Assembly: GCF_037977385.1 (NCBI RefSeq)
Contig: NZ_CP150277.1
Location: 1,837,001 to 1,901,000, forward strand
Origin: Terribacillus sp. FSL K6-0262
Lineage (GTDB): Bacteria > Bacillota > Bacilli > Bacillales > Amphibacillaceae
Direction of reading: 5' to 3'
DNA length: 64,000 nt
The notes beneath the pieces were generated by a model. The model was given only the letters and a program-made list of their open reading frames with translations, was not told the origin of the DNA and did not search any database. The translations under genes and the position numbers were made by a program. Below are positions 1 to 8,793 of this stretch, in pieces. Positions within the stretch are counted from its first letter, which is position 1, and every line of letters begins with the position of its first letter.

Positions 1-527
1 TGTATATCGGCAAAGGAAAACAAGAATTGCTTTTCGCAAGCAATGAGGAAGCAAATCCAGCTAAGTTTTATCTATTTTCTGCCCCTGCACATACCTCTTA
101 TCCAACCAAGCATGCATCCTTCCGAGATATTCCGGGAGATGCCATGGGTGCAAAAGAAAGTGCGAATGAGCGTGTCATCCGCCGTATCATTCATCTTGAA
201 GGCATCCAGAGCTGTCAAATTGCCATGGGTATCACGATTCTCGAAAGCGGCAGTGTCTGGAACAGCATGCCGACCCATACCCACAATCGCAGGATGGAGG
301 CATATCTGTATATCGATTTGGATGAGGACGCAAGTATGTTCCATTTGATGGGCGAACCGAATGAAACGCGTCATCTTGTCATGAAGAATGAGCAAGCTGT
401 CATATCACCGCCTTGGTCCATCCATTGCGGCAGTGCTACAAGCAATTATGCATTCATTTGGGCAATGGCTGGTGAAAACAAAACATACACCGACATGGAT
501 CAGGTGTCGATGGATGAGCTTCGCTAG
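1..527 (+). CDS. kduI: 5-dehydro-4-deoxy-D-glucuronate isomerase, C-terminal part (5' end outside window)
   Basis: Interconverts 5-keto-4-deoxyuronate (DKI) and DKII in the cytoplasm, the step before KduD in breakdown of unsaturated uronates from pectin or glycosaminoglycans. The reading frame is open from base 3 and 174 codons are visible; KduI is normally about 276 residues, so the N-terminal third lies upstream. Visible family features are the NPAKFYLFSAPAHTSYPT segment and the cupin metal-binding region PTHTHNRRMEAYLYI, followed by a later SIHCG histidine; these supply the zinc ligands in KduI. It ends 12 bases before kduD, which has its own strong RBS, so the two are co-transcribed. Identification is firm; only the missing start is uncertain. 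Confidence 0.95.
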   Translation, partial: YIGKGKQELLFASNEEANPAKFYLFSAPAHTSYPTKHASFRDIPGDAMGAKESANERVIRRIIHLEGIQSCQIAMGITILESGSVWNSMPTHTHNRRMEAYLYIDLDEDASMFHLMGEPNETRHLVMKNEQAVISPPWSIHCGSATSNYAFIWAMAGENKTYTDMDQVSMDELR

Positions 528-539
528 AGGGGGATGAAT

Positions 540-1316
540 ATGAGTTTGACGGACTTTTCGATGGATTACTTTAGTTTGACTGGCAAAGTGGCGATCGTGA
601 CAGGGGGCAGCAAGGGGCTTGGTCAAGGTTATGCAGTTGCTTTGGCAAAGGCAGGTGCGGATGTTTTCGTCGTCACCCACAGAGATGATTGGGGGGAAAC
701 GAAGGCGCTGATGGAAGCAGCAGGGGGCAAGGTGCATTTTCATCAGGCTGATCTGACTGATAGAGAGCAAGTGAAACAAGTTGTGCCGAGCTGTGTGGAT
801 GTGTTCGGAAAGGTCGATATTCTCGTCAATAATGCCGGAACGATCATCCGGACGCCGCTGCTGGAGTACAGGGAAGAAGATTGGGATAAGGTGATGGACG
901 TCAACCTGCATGCTGTTTATCTGCTGGGACAGGAAGCAGCGAAAGCGATGGCAGAACAAGGCGGCGGGAAGATCATCAATGTCGCATCCATGCTGTCGTT
1001 CCAAGGGGGTAAATTCGTACCGTCTTACACTGCCAGCAAGCATGCGGTAGCAGGATTGACCAAAGCCTTCGCCAATGAACTGGGAGCATATAATATCCAG
1101 ACAAATGCGATTGCGCCGGGATACGTGGCGACTGCGAATACTGCGCCGATACGTGCTGATGAAAAAAGGAATGCGGAAATTCTGTCCCGTATACCAAGCG
1201 GGCGCTGGGCAGATCCGTCCGATTTGATGGGAGTGGTCGTATTCCTGGCAAGCCGTGCGTCCGATTATATGAATGGCCATGTCCTGGCAGTGGATGGGGG
1301 CTGGCTCGCGAGATAA
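540..1316 (+). CDS. kduD: 2-dehydro-3-deoxy-D-gluconate 5-dehydrogenase (KduD), SDR family
   Basis: NAD-dependent reduction of DKII to 2-keto-3-deoxygluconate (KDG), the step after KduI. The 258-residue protein is a classical short-chain dehydrogenase: TGGSKGLGQG nucleotide-binding motif near residue 20, NNAG near 95, catalytic Ser plus SYTASK (YxxxK) near 160-166, and a C-terminal VDGGW. Two ATGs are possible, at 534 and 540; the RBS AGAGGGGG at 526-533 abuts the first and sits six bases from the second, so 540 is chosen. It lies directly behind kduI and ahead of the KDG permease and kinase, fixing its pathway role. Confidence 0.94.
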   Translation: MSLTDFSMDYFSLTGKVAIVTGGSKGLGQGYAVALAKAGADVFVVTHRDDWGETKALMEAAGGKVHFHQADLTDREQVKQVVPSCVDVFGKVDILVNNAGTIIRTPLLEYREEDWDKVMDVNLHAVYLLGQEAAKAMAEQGGGKIINVASMLSFQGGKFVPSYTASKHAVAGLTKAFANELGAYNIQTNAIAPGYVATANTAPIRADEKRNAEILSRIPSGRWADPSDLMGVVVFLASRASDYMNGHVLAVDGGWLAR

Positions 1317-1529
1317 GCAGGGTGGAAGTTTGCGTCGGGGCAGTTTGACGGGAAAGAGAGATTGAGAGGACTGGGAAGGTGACCAAAGATCTGGAGAATC
1401 TTTGTGTATGCCACCCTCTCATTCCAATGATCTGGCCGATCATTATAAAAATAGCATATCACCCTATGTGATTCAAATATCTCAATTTCTTTTGCTCGAT
1501 TACCTATAAGGAAAGGTAAGGGATGCAAA

Positions 1530-2540
1530 ATGAAAATAATGAAAACGATGGAGAGAATTCCTGGCGGGCTCATGCTCGTACCGTTATTTTTAGGGGCAAT
1601 CATCAATACCTTCGCACCGAATTCGGCGGAATATTTCGGGTCATTCACAGGCGGACTCATGACTGGTACCATTCCGATCCTTGCTGTGTGGTTCTTCTGT
1701 ATGGGAGCAGGCATCCAGCTGAAATCGACGGGTACGATCCTGCGAAAGTCCGGAACGCTCGTCATCACTAAAATTGCCGTTGCATGGATCGTAGCTATCA
1801 TTGCAGCTCAGTTTCTGCCTGAAGGTGGTATTCAGACAGGTTTGTTTGCCGGTTTTTCCGTCCTGACTCTTGTTGCGGCCATGGATATGACGAATGGCGG
1901 GCTTTATGCATCGATCATGCAGCAGTATGGATCAAAAGAGGAAGCCGGGGCATTCGTACTCATGTCCTTGGAATCCGGTCCGCTTATGACGATGATCATC
2001 CTTGGTTCCACAGGCCTTGCTGCGTTTGAACCGCAAGTTTTCGTCGGTGCGGTACTGCCATTCCTGGTCGGCTTCCTGCTTGGGAACCTGGATGGTGATC
2101 TGCGTGCTTTCTTCAGCAGGGCAACACAGACAATGATTCCTTTCTTCGGTTTTGCACTGGGTAACTCGATTGATTTGGGGGTCATTCTGGACACTGGGCT
2201 TGCTGGTATCATCCTTGGTGTACTCGTTATCGTCGTGACTGGTATTCCGCTTATGCTTGCAGATAAGTATATCGGCGGCGGAAATGGAACCGCCGGTATC
2301 GCAGCTTCCAGTACGGCAGGAGCGGCAGTTGCCAATCCGATGATCATCGCGACCATGATTCCGGAATTCATGCCGGTAGCAGAAGCGGCTACTGCGCTGG
2401 TTGCGGCATCCGTGGTTGTCACTTCGATCCTCGTTCCGATCATAACGGCTTATTGGGCGCAATATATGAAAAAGAAGGAAAAACGGAACTCGGATGATAC
2501 GGCTATCGATCCGAACAATATCAACTCAAATACTGTATAA
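1530..2540 (+). CDS. kdgT: 2-keto-3-deoxygluconate permease (KdgT)
   Basis: Proton-coupled uptake of KDG and related keto-deoxy sugar acids across the cell membrane. The 336-residue protein is almost entirely hydrophobic, with about ten predicted membrane segments. It carries the family's start (MERIPGG, residues 7-13, then FLGAIINTF) and Gly/Ala-rich helices near the C-terminus ([16 protein letters not shown]), with a short charged tail. The start at 1530 has AAAGGTAAGGG just upstream; an ATG at 1523 is in another frame. It follows kduD by 213 bases, a gap large enough for its own promoter although none stands out. A weak hairpin near 2550-2580 separates it from kdgK. Confidence 0.93.
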   Translation: MKIMKTMERIPGGLMLVPLFLGAIINTFAPNSAEYFGSFTGGLMTGTIPILAVWFFCMGAGIQLKSTGTILRKSGTLVITKIAVAWIVAIIAAQFLPEGGIQTGLFAGFSVLTLVAAMDMTNGGLYASIMQQYGSKEEAGAFVLMSLESGPLMTMIILGSTGLAAFEPQVFVGAVLPFLVGFLLGNLDGDLRAFFSRATQTMIPFFGFALGNSIDLGVILDTGLAGIILGVLVIVVTGIPLMLADKYIGGGNGTAGIAASSTAGAAVANPMIIATMIPEFMPVAEAATALVAASVVVTSILVPIITAYWAQYMKKKEKRNSDDTAIDPNNINSNTV

Positions 2541-2598
2541 AAACAAATGGAGAGGCATATACAGTATGTCTCTCTTTGCATAAAGGAGACGTTGACAG

Positions 2599-3549
2599 AT
2601 GAGCAGGATTCTAACGATTGGGGAGCCGATGGCGCTATTCGTGGCGGAACAGGAAGGCTTACTGGATGATGCGGAACGCTTTTCGCGTTTCATTGCCGGG
2701 GCGGAAGTTAATTTTTCCATCGGGATGGCGCGTCTTGGACATCAGGTGACGTATATCACGAAGCTGGGCTTGGATCCTTTCGGCAGGAACATTCATAAAT
2801 TTTTACGGAAAAATAAGATCGATACCTCCTTTATCGCCTATGAGCCCGAATTTGTGACGGGGATGCAATGGAAGCAGAAAGTGAAAAGCGGCGATCCGGA
2901 GGTATTCTCGGCAAGGAAGAATTCCGCGGCTTCACATATGGATAAAAAGCTGATCAAAAAAATAAAATGGGCTGATTATGACCTTCTCCATCTTACAGGT
3001 ATCCCGCCTGCTTTGTCGGATGGCTGCCGGGAGCTTGTTTTTCAGATGATGAAGGAGGCGAAGGAAAATGGGCTGCAAGTATCATTCGATCCGAATCTTC
3101 GGCCGGGATTGTGGCCGGATAAGCAGGAAATGGCACGGGTCATCAATGATCTTGCCGGCCAAGCTGATATCATCTTCCCGGGCGCAGCAGAAGGAAGACA
3201 ATTGACTGGCAAGAACGATGTGCTCGATATTGCCGCGTATTACCATGAAGCTGGAGTGCCGACCGTTGTATTGAAGCTTGGGGAGGAAGGTGCCTTCACA
3301 AGCTGTATGGATGGTATGCAATTCTATACAGAAGGCTTCCCGGTCGAAGAAGTCGTCGATACGGTCGGTGCAGGAGATGGCTTTGCGGTCGGTGTTGTGA
3401 GCGGATTGCTGGAAGGATTGAAGCTTTCGGACAGCATTGCAAGGGGAGCTGCCATTGGTGCACTGGCAGTCATGTCACCTGGGGATAATGACGGTCTGCC
3501 AAATCGGGATGAGCTGCTGCGATTCATGAAACGGGAGCCGATCGGATAA
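2599..3549 (+). CDS. kdgK: 2-keto-3-deoxygluconate kinase (PfkB family)
   Basis: Phosphorylates KDG to KDPG with ATP in the cytoplasm, feeding KdgA. The 316-residue protein has the ribokinase/PfkB layout: an N-terminal GEPMALF strand, a substrate region RFIAGAEVNFSIGMARLG near residues 30-47, and the C-terminal signature DTVGAGDGFAVG near 253-264, whose Asp is the catalytic base. Start ATG 2599 has AAAGGAG upstream. It is the last gene of the rightward kdu/kdg run and ends at a strong hairpin shared with the convergent kdgR. Confidence 0.94.
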   Translation: MSRILTIGEPMALFVAEQEGLLDDAERFSRFIAGAEVNFSIGMARLGHQVTYITKLGLDPFGRNIHKFLRKNKIDTSFIAYEPEFVTGMQWKQKVKSGDPEVFSARKNSAASHMDKKLIKKIKWADYDLLHLTGIPPALSDGCRELVFQMMKEAKENGLQVSFDPNLRPGLWPDKQEMARVINDLAGQADIIFPGAAEGRQLTGKNDVLDIAAYYHEAGVPTVVLKLGEEGAFTSCMDGMQFYTEGFPVEEVVDTVGAGDGFAVGVVSGLLEGLKLSDSIARGAAIGALAVMSPGDNDGLPNRDELLRFMKREPIG

Positions 3550-3554
3550 AAAAG

Positions 3555-3574
3555 GGCCTTCCATCTGGAAGGCC
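3555..3574. terminator. bidirectional terminator between kdgK and kdgR
   Basis: Perfect 9-bp stem GGCCTTCCA/TGGAAGGCC with a 2-nt loop lies between the convergent stops. On the minus strand it is followed by a T-run (A-run at 3548-3553 on the plus strand), so it best terminates kdgR; on the plus strand the tail is only pyrimidine-rich. Confidence 0.8.
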
Positions 3575-3581
3575 TTCTCCT

Positions 3582-4343
3582 CTAACCGGTATAGCCCAAT
3601 GCGCGGGATATTTCCTCGCTGCAGGCTCTTACCTTCTGTATCAATTCGGCATTCACCCGGTCTGTTGTCACTCGGTTGCTTGGTCCTGAGATGCTGAAGC
3701 TAGCCACGATCCGGTGCTCATGGCTGTAAATCGGAGCGGCTATACAGCGGATGCCTTCTTCATTTTCAATATCATCGAGTGCATACCCTTGTTGACGGAC
3801 TCTGTCCACTTCGGTGTACAGCTCTTCCTTCGAAGCAATCGTGCGTGGTGTACGCGGTATGAAGGCAATTGAATCAGCTATTTCCGCCAGCCTGCTTTCC
3901 GGCATGCCTGATAAGAGTATTTTTCCGACAGCTGTACAGTACATGGGAGCTCTGTTCCCGATCCGGGAATACATGCGGATCGTCTGGTTGCTTTCGAGCT
4001 TATCGATGTAGACGATTTCACCTTTATCCTCGATGCATAAATGCACCGTCTCATTCACATCTGCACAAAGCTGTTTCAGATATGGCTTGGCTATATTGAC
4101 GATATTGTTATTATTCAAGACGCTGCGCGCAACGTAAAGAGTTTGCAACCCAACTTTATAATTGTCCGATTCCGGATCTTTGGCAACGTAATTCATGTCC
4201 ACAAGCGTTGCCAGCAGCCGGTGAGTCGTACTTTTTGACAGATCTACCAGCTTGGTCAGCTTCGCAATCGGCAAACCATCTGGGTGATCGGAAAGCGTAT
4301 TCAAAATAGTTAGCGCTCGTTCAAGTGATTGCACATTAGACAT
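3582..4343 (-). CDS. kdgR: IclR-family transcriptional regulator (KdgR-type)
   Basis: Likely repressor of the surrounding KDG genes. The 253-residue protein has an N-terminal winged helix (RALTILNTLSDHPDGLPIAK, then LSKSTTHRLLATL as recognition helix, residues about 8-48) and a C-terminal IclR effector domain with the typical GNRAPMYCTAVGKILL (about 128-143) and FSISGPSNR segments. IclR members next to KDG genes generally sense KDG or a related keto-sugar acid; that link is inferred from location. It is transcribed away from kdgA, and the 97-bp gap between them holds an inverted repeat that could be its operator. Confidence 0.9.
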   Translation of the reverse strand: MSNVQSLERALTILNTLSDHPDGLPIAKLTKLVDLSKSTTHRLLATLVDMNYVAKDPESDNYKVGLQTLYVARSVLNNNNIVNIAKPYLKQLCADVNETVHLCIEDKGEIVYIDKLESNQTIRMYSRIGNRAPMYCTAVGKILLSGMPESRLAEIADSIAFIPRTPRTIASKEELYTEVDRVRQQGYALDDIENEEGIRCIAAPIYSHEHRIVASFSISGPSNRVTTDRVNAELIQKVRACSEEISRALGYTG

Positions 4344-4403
4344 AGATTTTACTCCGTTTCCATTGCGTTCATTGCTTACTTCTATGATACGGGAACGGCT
4401 GGT

Positions 4404-4427
4404 ATTTGTAAATTTCAGTATACAAAT
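4404..4427. promoter_or_regulatory. candidate operator in the kdgR-kdgA gap
   Basis: Inverted repeat ATTTGTA-N10-TACAAAT lies just upstream of the kdgA ribosome binding site, between two divergent genes. Its position and two-fold symmetry fit a binding site for the adjacent IclR regulator; no second copy was found before kdgT. Confidence 0.45.
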
Positions 4428-4440
4428 GGAGGGGAAACAA

Positions 4441-5100
4441 ATGAGAAAAGCTGAGGTTCTGGCTAAGCTGACTGATCAAGGTATCGTAGCTGTCGTTCGT
4501 GCCGATTCGGCAGAAGAGGCAATCCGGATTTCAGATGCTTGTATAGAAGGCGGTATTACAGGGATTGAGGTGACGTTTACCGTCAAGGACGCAGACCAGG
4601 TTATCAAGCGGCTTGCCGATTTATATAAAGAGAACACAGATGTAGTGGTCGGAGCCGGAACAGTGCTTGATAGTACGACAGCTCGTCTGGCCATACTTGC
4701 CGGTGCCAGTTTCATCGTCAGTCCGACGTTCGATGCCGACACTGCCAAACTGTGTAATCTTTATCAAGTCCCTTATTTGCCGGGGTGTATGACGATCGGG
4801 GAGATAAAACAGGCCATGGAAGCAGGGGCAGACATCATCAAGCTCTTCCCGGGAAGTGTGTTTGGACCGGATTTCATCAAAGCGGTCAAAGCTCCGCTTC
4901 CGCAGGCGAATATCATGCCGACCGGCGGGGTGGACTTGGAGAATATCGGAAATTGGCTGAAAAATGGTGCAGCTGCTGTCGGGGTCGGCGGCAATCTTGT
5001 GGCACCTGCCGCTACAGGTGACTATGCTAAGATCACGTCCATCGCTCAGCAATATGTAGAAAAAGTAATGGAAGCAAGAGTGCAGCGTGTGAACATTTGA
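4441..5100 (+). CDS. kdgA: KDPG aldolase (2-dehydro-3-deoxyphosphogluconate aldolase)
   Basis: Cleaves KDPG to pyruvate and glyceraldehyde 3-phosphate, the last step of the pathway in this cluster. 219 residues, usual for the class I Eda/KdgA family. Landmarks: GIVAVVRADSAEEA near the N-terminus, catalytic Glu in GIEVTFTV, GAGTVLD, and the Schiff-base lysine in IIKLFPGS followed by PTGGV. The open frame extends upstream to 4363, but ATG 4441 with GGAGGGG seven bases before it is the proper start. Divergent from kdgR; probably controlled by it through the inverted repeat at 4404-4427. Confidence 0.94.
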   Translation: MRKAEVLAKLTDQGIVAVVRADSAEEAIRISDACIEGGITGIEVTFTVKDADQVIKRLADLYKENTDVVVGAGTVLDSTTARLAILAGASFIVSPTFDADTAKLCNLYQVPYLPGCMTIGEIKQAMEAGADIIKLFPGSVFGPDFIKAVKAPLPQANIMPTGGVDLENIGNWLKNGAAAVGVGGNLVAPAATGDYAKITSIAQQYVEKVMEARVQRVNI

Positions 5101-5156
5101 ACATGAGTCAAGCCCCCTGGGACATAAACTGAACACGGAGGAAGGGGGCCTGCTTC

Positions 5157-5375
5157 ATGTCAGCGACTAAGCGGGGAATTGTGATTGTAGTCGTGAAGGC
5201 GACAGCCATTTACTCGTTCGTCATGATAGATATTGCCGCTGGGACAGGTTTGTATGTGACTGCGAAGCTTTTGGGGGCGGGAATGATTGTTGCTTCCCTC
5301 TGCAGCATGGCCGGTGTCGAAGGTCTGAAGAGAGGACCTGCATTCGTCCGTGATCTGACAGGAAGGGGACGCTAG
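5157..5375 (+). CDS. small hypothetical membrane protein
   Basis: A 72-residue open frame with two hydrophobic stretches (IVIVVVKATAIYSFVMI and KLLGAGMIVASLCSMAG) and a basic C-terminus. A GGAGG lies 15 bases before the ATG, rather far, and the G-rich segment between them also pairs with a C-rich stretch at about 5111, which could instead be the end of the kdgA transcript. It is followed by a strong terminator at 5413-5437. No family recognised; it may not be a gene. Confidence 0.38.
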   Translation: MSATKRGIVIVVVKATAIYSFVMIDIAAGTGLYVTAKLLGAGMIVASLCSMAGVEGLKRGPAFVRDLTGRGR

Positions 5376-5412
5376 GAAATGGTATGGTGATCAGGGATTT
5401 TGACATAATACA

Positions 5413-5437
5413 AAGGAATGCAGGAGCTGCATTCCTT
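5413..5437. terminator. terminator between small ORF and GH43-like gene
   Basis: Perfect 11-bp stem AAGGAATGCAG/CTGCATTCCTT with a 3-nt loop, followed on the plus strand by ATTATTTT. It sits between convergent reading frames and can serve both. Confidence 0.75.
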
Positions 5438-5438
5438 A

Positions 5439-6488
5439 TTATTTTGCGGCAGCATCTTCATTAAGCCGCATATTTCCGACGGTAAAATAAAAAGGTGCAG
5501 GAAACGGCGGCTTTTTCCCTCTCTTGATTCGGGCGCCAGCTTCATTAAGCCAGTAGATGGATTTATTGATAGCCGAGAAGAATACAACCAGCTCTCCGTT
5601 ATCATCAACACAAAGACAGGAGCCGAATATGCCGTTCTGGTACCAGGCTTCGCCATTGTCTGCTTTAAGGACCAGCTTCGGCTCTTCCGACCAATCGGCT
5701 CTTGTAAAGCTGGCTGTTTTGCTTTTGAACAACCAGAGATCTTGCGGTTTATATGTCTCTTCACCGAAGGCGTTGCCGCAGCGGCTGACGAGTAAGTAGT
5801 ACATATCATGAATCCGTTTCGGCCTTGCGTGCGTGAAAGCATCCTCCCGGGTGAAAAACAAGCGGGGCTTCGACCAGTTGTCCAAGCCGTTTTCGCTTTC
5901 GGACGCATACACCTCATGCATCGGAATATCTCCTTTGGCCGGTTCGTGTGGCGTAGCTGCAAACCACATCTTCCATTTCCCTTCATCATAGATCACTTTA
6001 GGGGCAAGTACACTGTCATTTCGGACGGTCCCTACCATCACGGGCTTTGGATGACGGAACCATCTGCCATGCCTCATTTCCAGACAGCCGATGGAATAAG
6101 GAGATTCATTTCCTGCGACATTGCTGGCACTCCGACCCGTGTAGTAAATACGGCGCACATAATCTCCATTTACCTTCCCTTCCGCATAACAAGGTTCACG
6201 CAGTCCATACCGATCCCAGGCGGCTTCCTTTGGCTGGGGAAGCAAAGGCTTCGCTTTGTGCGGTTTTCCCGGGTAAGTCGTAATCCGCCAGGCATTGGCT
6301 GTCAGCGGAGCTCCTTTTGGTAGGCTGGCGCTGAATAGATTATTTTTGAGATTGCGCTGGAAGCCCCCAAAGAACATCCACCATTGGTCATCTATTTTCT
6401 GTACACTCGGGTCGCCCAATCCTAGCAAATTACGGATCGGTTTGTACCCGTCCAGCATGGAATATAATAGATTCGGTTTTGCATCCAT
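5439..6488 (-). CDS. GH43-like beta-propeller protein (possible glycosidase)
   Basis: A 349-residue protein with repeated Trp/Tyr/Phe-rich blades typical of five-bladed propellers of the GH43/GH68 type: GDPSVQKIDDQWWMFFGG near residue 25-42, KVIYDEGKWKMWFAA near 175, PKRIHDMYYLLVSR near 230, and FGSCLCVDDNGELVVFFS near 300. An acidic residue precedes several blades (DPS, EPC, DSV), as in GH43 active sites, but the catalytic triad cannot be assigned by eye. No signal peptide, so probably cytosolic. The frame is open to 6533, but GAGGTGG five bases before ATG 6488 sets the start. Being next to uronate genes suggests oligosaccharide handling; substrate unknown. Confidence 0.6.
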   Translation of the reverse strand: MDAKPNLLYSMLDGYKPIRNLLGLGDPSVQKIDDQWWMFFGGFQRNLKNNLFSASLPKGAPLTANAWRITTYPGKPHKAKPLLPQPKEAAWDRYGLREPCYAEGKVNGDYVRRIYYTGRSASNVAGNESPYSIGCLEMRHGRWFRHPKPVMVGTVRNDSVLAPKVIYDEGKWKMWFAATPHEPAKGDIPMHEVYASESENGLDNWSKPRLFFTREDAFTHARPKRIHDMYYLLVSRCGNAFGEETYKPQDLWLFKSKTASFTRADWSEEPKLVLKADNGEAWYQNGIFGSCLCVDDNGELVVFFSAINKSIYWLNEAGARIKRGKKPPFPAPFYFTVGNMRLNEDAAAK

Positions 6489-6864
6489 CCTTACCACCTC
6501 ACTAGTCAGCAGTATGGACGGATGAAGCATCAAACATACCAGGCAGCAAAGTCTTGTAAAACAGAAACGCCGTCATCACGCTTTTTGCTCCAGCCATGAT
6601 CCTTCCGATGATTTTTGATCGATAAAGTCTAAAACAATTTGCAATTGAGTCAGTTGATTTCTTTGTGCTGAAGCATGTCTGCATTAACTCAGGATGCTCA
6701 TATATGGCTTGTTTCGGCAATACATAGGTAGAGTTTCGATTAATCTGAGCTGCATCCAGCTTTTTTCATACAAAGATCGTTTGCATCCCTTCCATGTCCG
6801 TCGGCAAAAAAGAGCGATGCCATGGACAATTGATTTCGGGAAGTGATCTTTGAAAAAGGGCCAC
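6489..6864. other. stretch without a confident gene
   Basis: 376 bases between thiW and the GH43-like gene. On the minus strand a protein-like frame runs from about 6770 to 6502 (it includes TYVLPKQAIYEHPELMQTC) but has no clear RBS or recognisable family; it may be a remnant. No promoter or RNA element stood out. Confidence 0.3.
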
Positions 6865-7359
6865 TTAGGATCCTGATTTATGCTTGTTCTGTTTAGGCGT
6901 TTTAACCCGTCGGATAATGAGCCAGCCAAGTAAGGCACCCGTAATGGAACTGGCGAGGAAACCCGGAACAAATGCAAATGCGCCGGTTTTTTGTCCCATA
7001 AGTAAATTAGCAATCGGAACGGATAGCAGGGAACCCAGCACGCCGGTGCCGATCATCTCGCCAATCGCCGCTGCACCCTTCCGGCGGAAGAGGCGATAAA
7101 ACAACCCGGCAAACAAAGCACCTATCATCCCTCCCGGAAAAGCCAGCAAACTCCCAAGCCCCAGCATATTGCGAACAAGCCCGATAAGGAAGGCGACAAC
7201 TACAGCAGGCCCAGGACCAAGCAGAACAGCAGCAATGACATTCACTGCGTGCTGTACAGGAAAAGCACGGGCAGCCCCTGTTGGGAACCAGATGAATTGT
7301 GCACCGAGCACGCCGATTGCAGCGAGGATGGCCATGAGGGTCAGTTTTTTGGTTTTCAA
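6865..7359 (-). CDS. thiW: ThiW family membrane protein (predicted thiazole-precursor transporter S component)
   Basis: Predicted substrate-binding membrane subunit of an ECF transporter for the thiamin thiazole moiety (hydroxyethylthiazole). 164 residues with five hydrophobic segments; the diagnostic ThiW block is FPTGAARAFPVQHAVNVIAA near residues 25-44, followed by LLGPGPAVVVAFLIGL and a GLGSLLAFPGGMIGALFAG loop-helix. The start is TTG 7359 with GAGGTGG eight bases upstream. No thi genes and no recognisable TPP riboswitch lie next to it; it appears to stand alone. Basic C-terminal tail KTPKQNKHK. Confidence 0.88.
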   Translation of the reverse strand: MKTKKLTLMAILAAIGVLGAQFIWFPTGAARAFPVQHAVNVIAAVLLGPGPAVVVAFLIGLVRNMLGLGSLLAFPGGMIGALFAGLFYRLFRRKGAAAIGEMIGTGVLGSLLSVPIANLLMGQKTGAFAFVPGFLASSITGALLGWLIIRRVKTPKQNKHKSGS

Positions 7360-7468
7360 TTCTATCCACCTCGTTATTTCTAAAAAGTACTGCTGTCATT
7401 ATAAATTTAATTACAGGTTTCTGGAAGAGATGTATATATACGAGGGGGATTTGTGCAGGGAGGGATGT

Positions 7469-7564
7469 ATGGCATATTTACCAATTGCCATTCCAAGAGT
7501 TCCTCTTACAGTGGCAATAACATATGCTGACAGCAGCGAATATATCTGGAGGTGCAAAAATTGA
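7469..7564 (+). CDS. possible 31-codon peptide overlapping the collagen-like gene start
   Basis: ATG 7469 follows GGGAGGG by four bases, and its TGA overlaps the TTG start of the collagen-like gene (ATTGA), an arrangement that usually means translational coupling. The 31-residue product (begins MAYLPIAIPRVPLTV) matches nothing known. It may be a leader peptide or chance. Confidence 0.3.
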   Translation: MAYLPIAIPRVPLTVAITYADSSEYIWRCKN

Positions 7565-8289
7565 CTCCTTTGAATAATGGAGACGGATGCAGCGGCAGAG
7601 GAACATACTATCCAAATATGTTCAATGCCAATGCAACAGGAGCAACAGGCGTTACCGGCCCAACCGGTCCGACAGGGGAACAGGGTGTAGGGCTGCAAGG
7701 GGTCGTACCATTCAATGCTGCAGCTGCCCCTTCCTATCCAGTTTGGCAGATTGTCACATATAACGGCAGTCTTTATATATCGAATGTGGCATCCCCCAGC
7801 GGGATTCCAGACAGCTCCCCTGACTATACAATGTTAGCAGCTGCAGGAGCTACAGGCATACCAGGTCCGATTGGGCCTACCGGTGCAACGGGTGCGACGG
7901 GAATTGGATTAGGCGGTGTACTGCCATTCGATCCAGCAGCAGCGCCATTTTATACAGCGGATCAAGTGGTCGGTTATGGCGGCGGTTTGTACATCAGTGA
8001 AGTGGCATCTCCTGTTGGAATACCAGGAACTTAGCCAGACTATAGCACGCTTTTGGCTGGGATAACTGGAGCCATGGGGGTAACAGGGAATACTGGTGCA
8101 ATAGGAGTCGGATTGACTGGAGTGGTAGCGTTTGATGCTCAGCCACACCTTTTTATGAAGGTAATGTGATCGTAAACTTAACTGCCGGGAATACAGATGC
8201 TTTGCAGCTATTTGGTTTAGCGGGCACTGCCATACTGAACGGCGGGCGGTTCCATCGGAGCATCCCTTACCGTCACCCGCTTAAGCTAA
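7561..8289 (+). pseudogene. collagen-like (BclA/exosporium-type) gene, broken by one nonsense and two frameshifts
   Basis: The intact first part encodes Gly-X-Thr/Pro triplets (ATGATGVTGPTGPTGEQG; IPGPIGPTGATGATG) alternating with a repeated module of about 85 residues containing VPFNAAAAPSYP...YISNVASPSGIPD. Start TTG 7561 has GGAGGTG six bases before it. Codon 8032 is TAG where the repeat expects Ser (GT-SPDYS). After it the frame continues with GITGAMGVTG, then loses one base near 8140 (expected AAATPFYEGN) and gains one G near 8243, after which SIGASLTVTRLS and a TAA follow at 8287-8289. In total three lesions relative to its own internal repeat. Such proteins usually coat spores; this copy cannot make a full product unless the lesions are sequencing errors. 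Confidence 0.82.
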
Positions 8290-8295
8290 AAAAAA

Positions 8296-8323
8296 AGAGG
8301 TGCCCCAACTCGGCGGCACCTCT
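8296..8323. terminator. terminator between collagen-like pseudogene and marR
   Basis: 9-bp stem AGAGGTGCC/GGCACCTCT with a 10-nt loop; flanked by an A-run on the left (8288-8296) and T-rich tail on the right, so it can work in both directions between the convergent genes. Confidence 0.75.
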
Positions 8324-8771
8324 ATTTCTTTTGTTTTCGTATGACATCATTAATCCGCATCATGGTCTCTGTCATTTGATGCAATTCTTCAAGGTCGATT
8401 TTGGAATAATATTTATCGATGAGTATCTCGTCCAATTGTTTGAGGCTTTCCATATACTCTCGTCCTTTGGTTCCGAGAGCCAGAAAGTATTCCCGCTTAT
8501 TCGTGGGATTGGCTTGCTTCGTAATCATTTCTCTTTTCTCCAATTTGGATAGCACTTGGCTTACAGCACTTTTGGAGATGCCGAAATCTGCTGCGATATC
8601 ATTGGCGGTGGTTTGGTCGTTCTTCTGGATATAAGACAGCATGTATTCCTGTTGGACGGTCAAATCCAGCTCATCTAGTTTCTTGGTTTCTTGAGAGATC
8701 AGGATGCCGAACTCCTCATATGCTTCATTCATTCTTCGGATGACTTCCTTATATGAATGGTCCATGTTCAT
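8322..8771 (-). CDS. MarR-family transcriptional regulator
   Basis: 149-residue winged-helix protein with the family core TTANDIAADFGISKSAVSQVLSKLEKREMI (residues about 53-82) followed by the wing NKREYFLALGTKGREY. The frame is open further upstream, but ATG 8771 with GGAAGG is the sensible start. It is the second gene of a minus-strand pair behind an MFS exporter (23-bp gap), so it most likely represses that exporter in response to a toxic compound. Confidence 0.87.
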   Translation of the reverse strand: MNMDHSYKEVIRRMNEAYEEFGILISQETKKLDELDLTVQQEYMLSYIQKNDQTTANDIAADFGISKSAVSQVLSKLEKREMITKQANPTNKREYFLALGTKGREYMESLKQLDEILIDKYYSKIDLEELHQMTETMMRINDVIRKQKK

Positions 8772-8793
8772 CGTTCCTTCCAAAACTGCTTCT

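Noticed and set aside
405..1280. Long minus-strand ORF opposite kduI-kduD
   Set aside because: Antisense shadow of two well-identified genes; Cys/His-rich nonsense composition.
7360..7468. TPP riboswitch upstream of thiW
   Set aside because: thiW genes often sit behind TPP riboswitches, but no CTGAGA or other THI-box elements could be found in the minus-strand leader.
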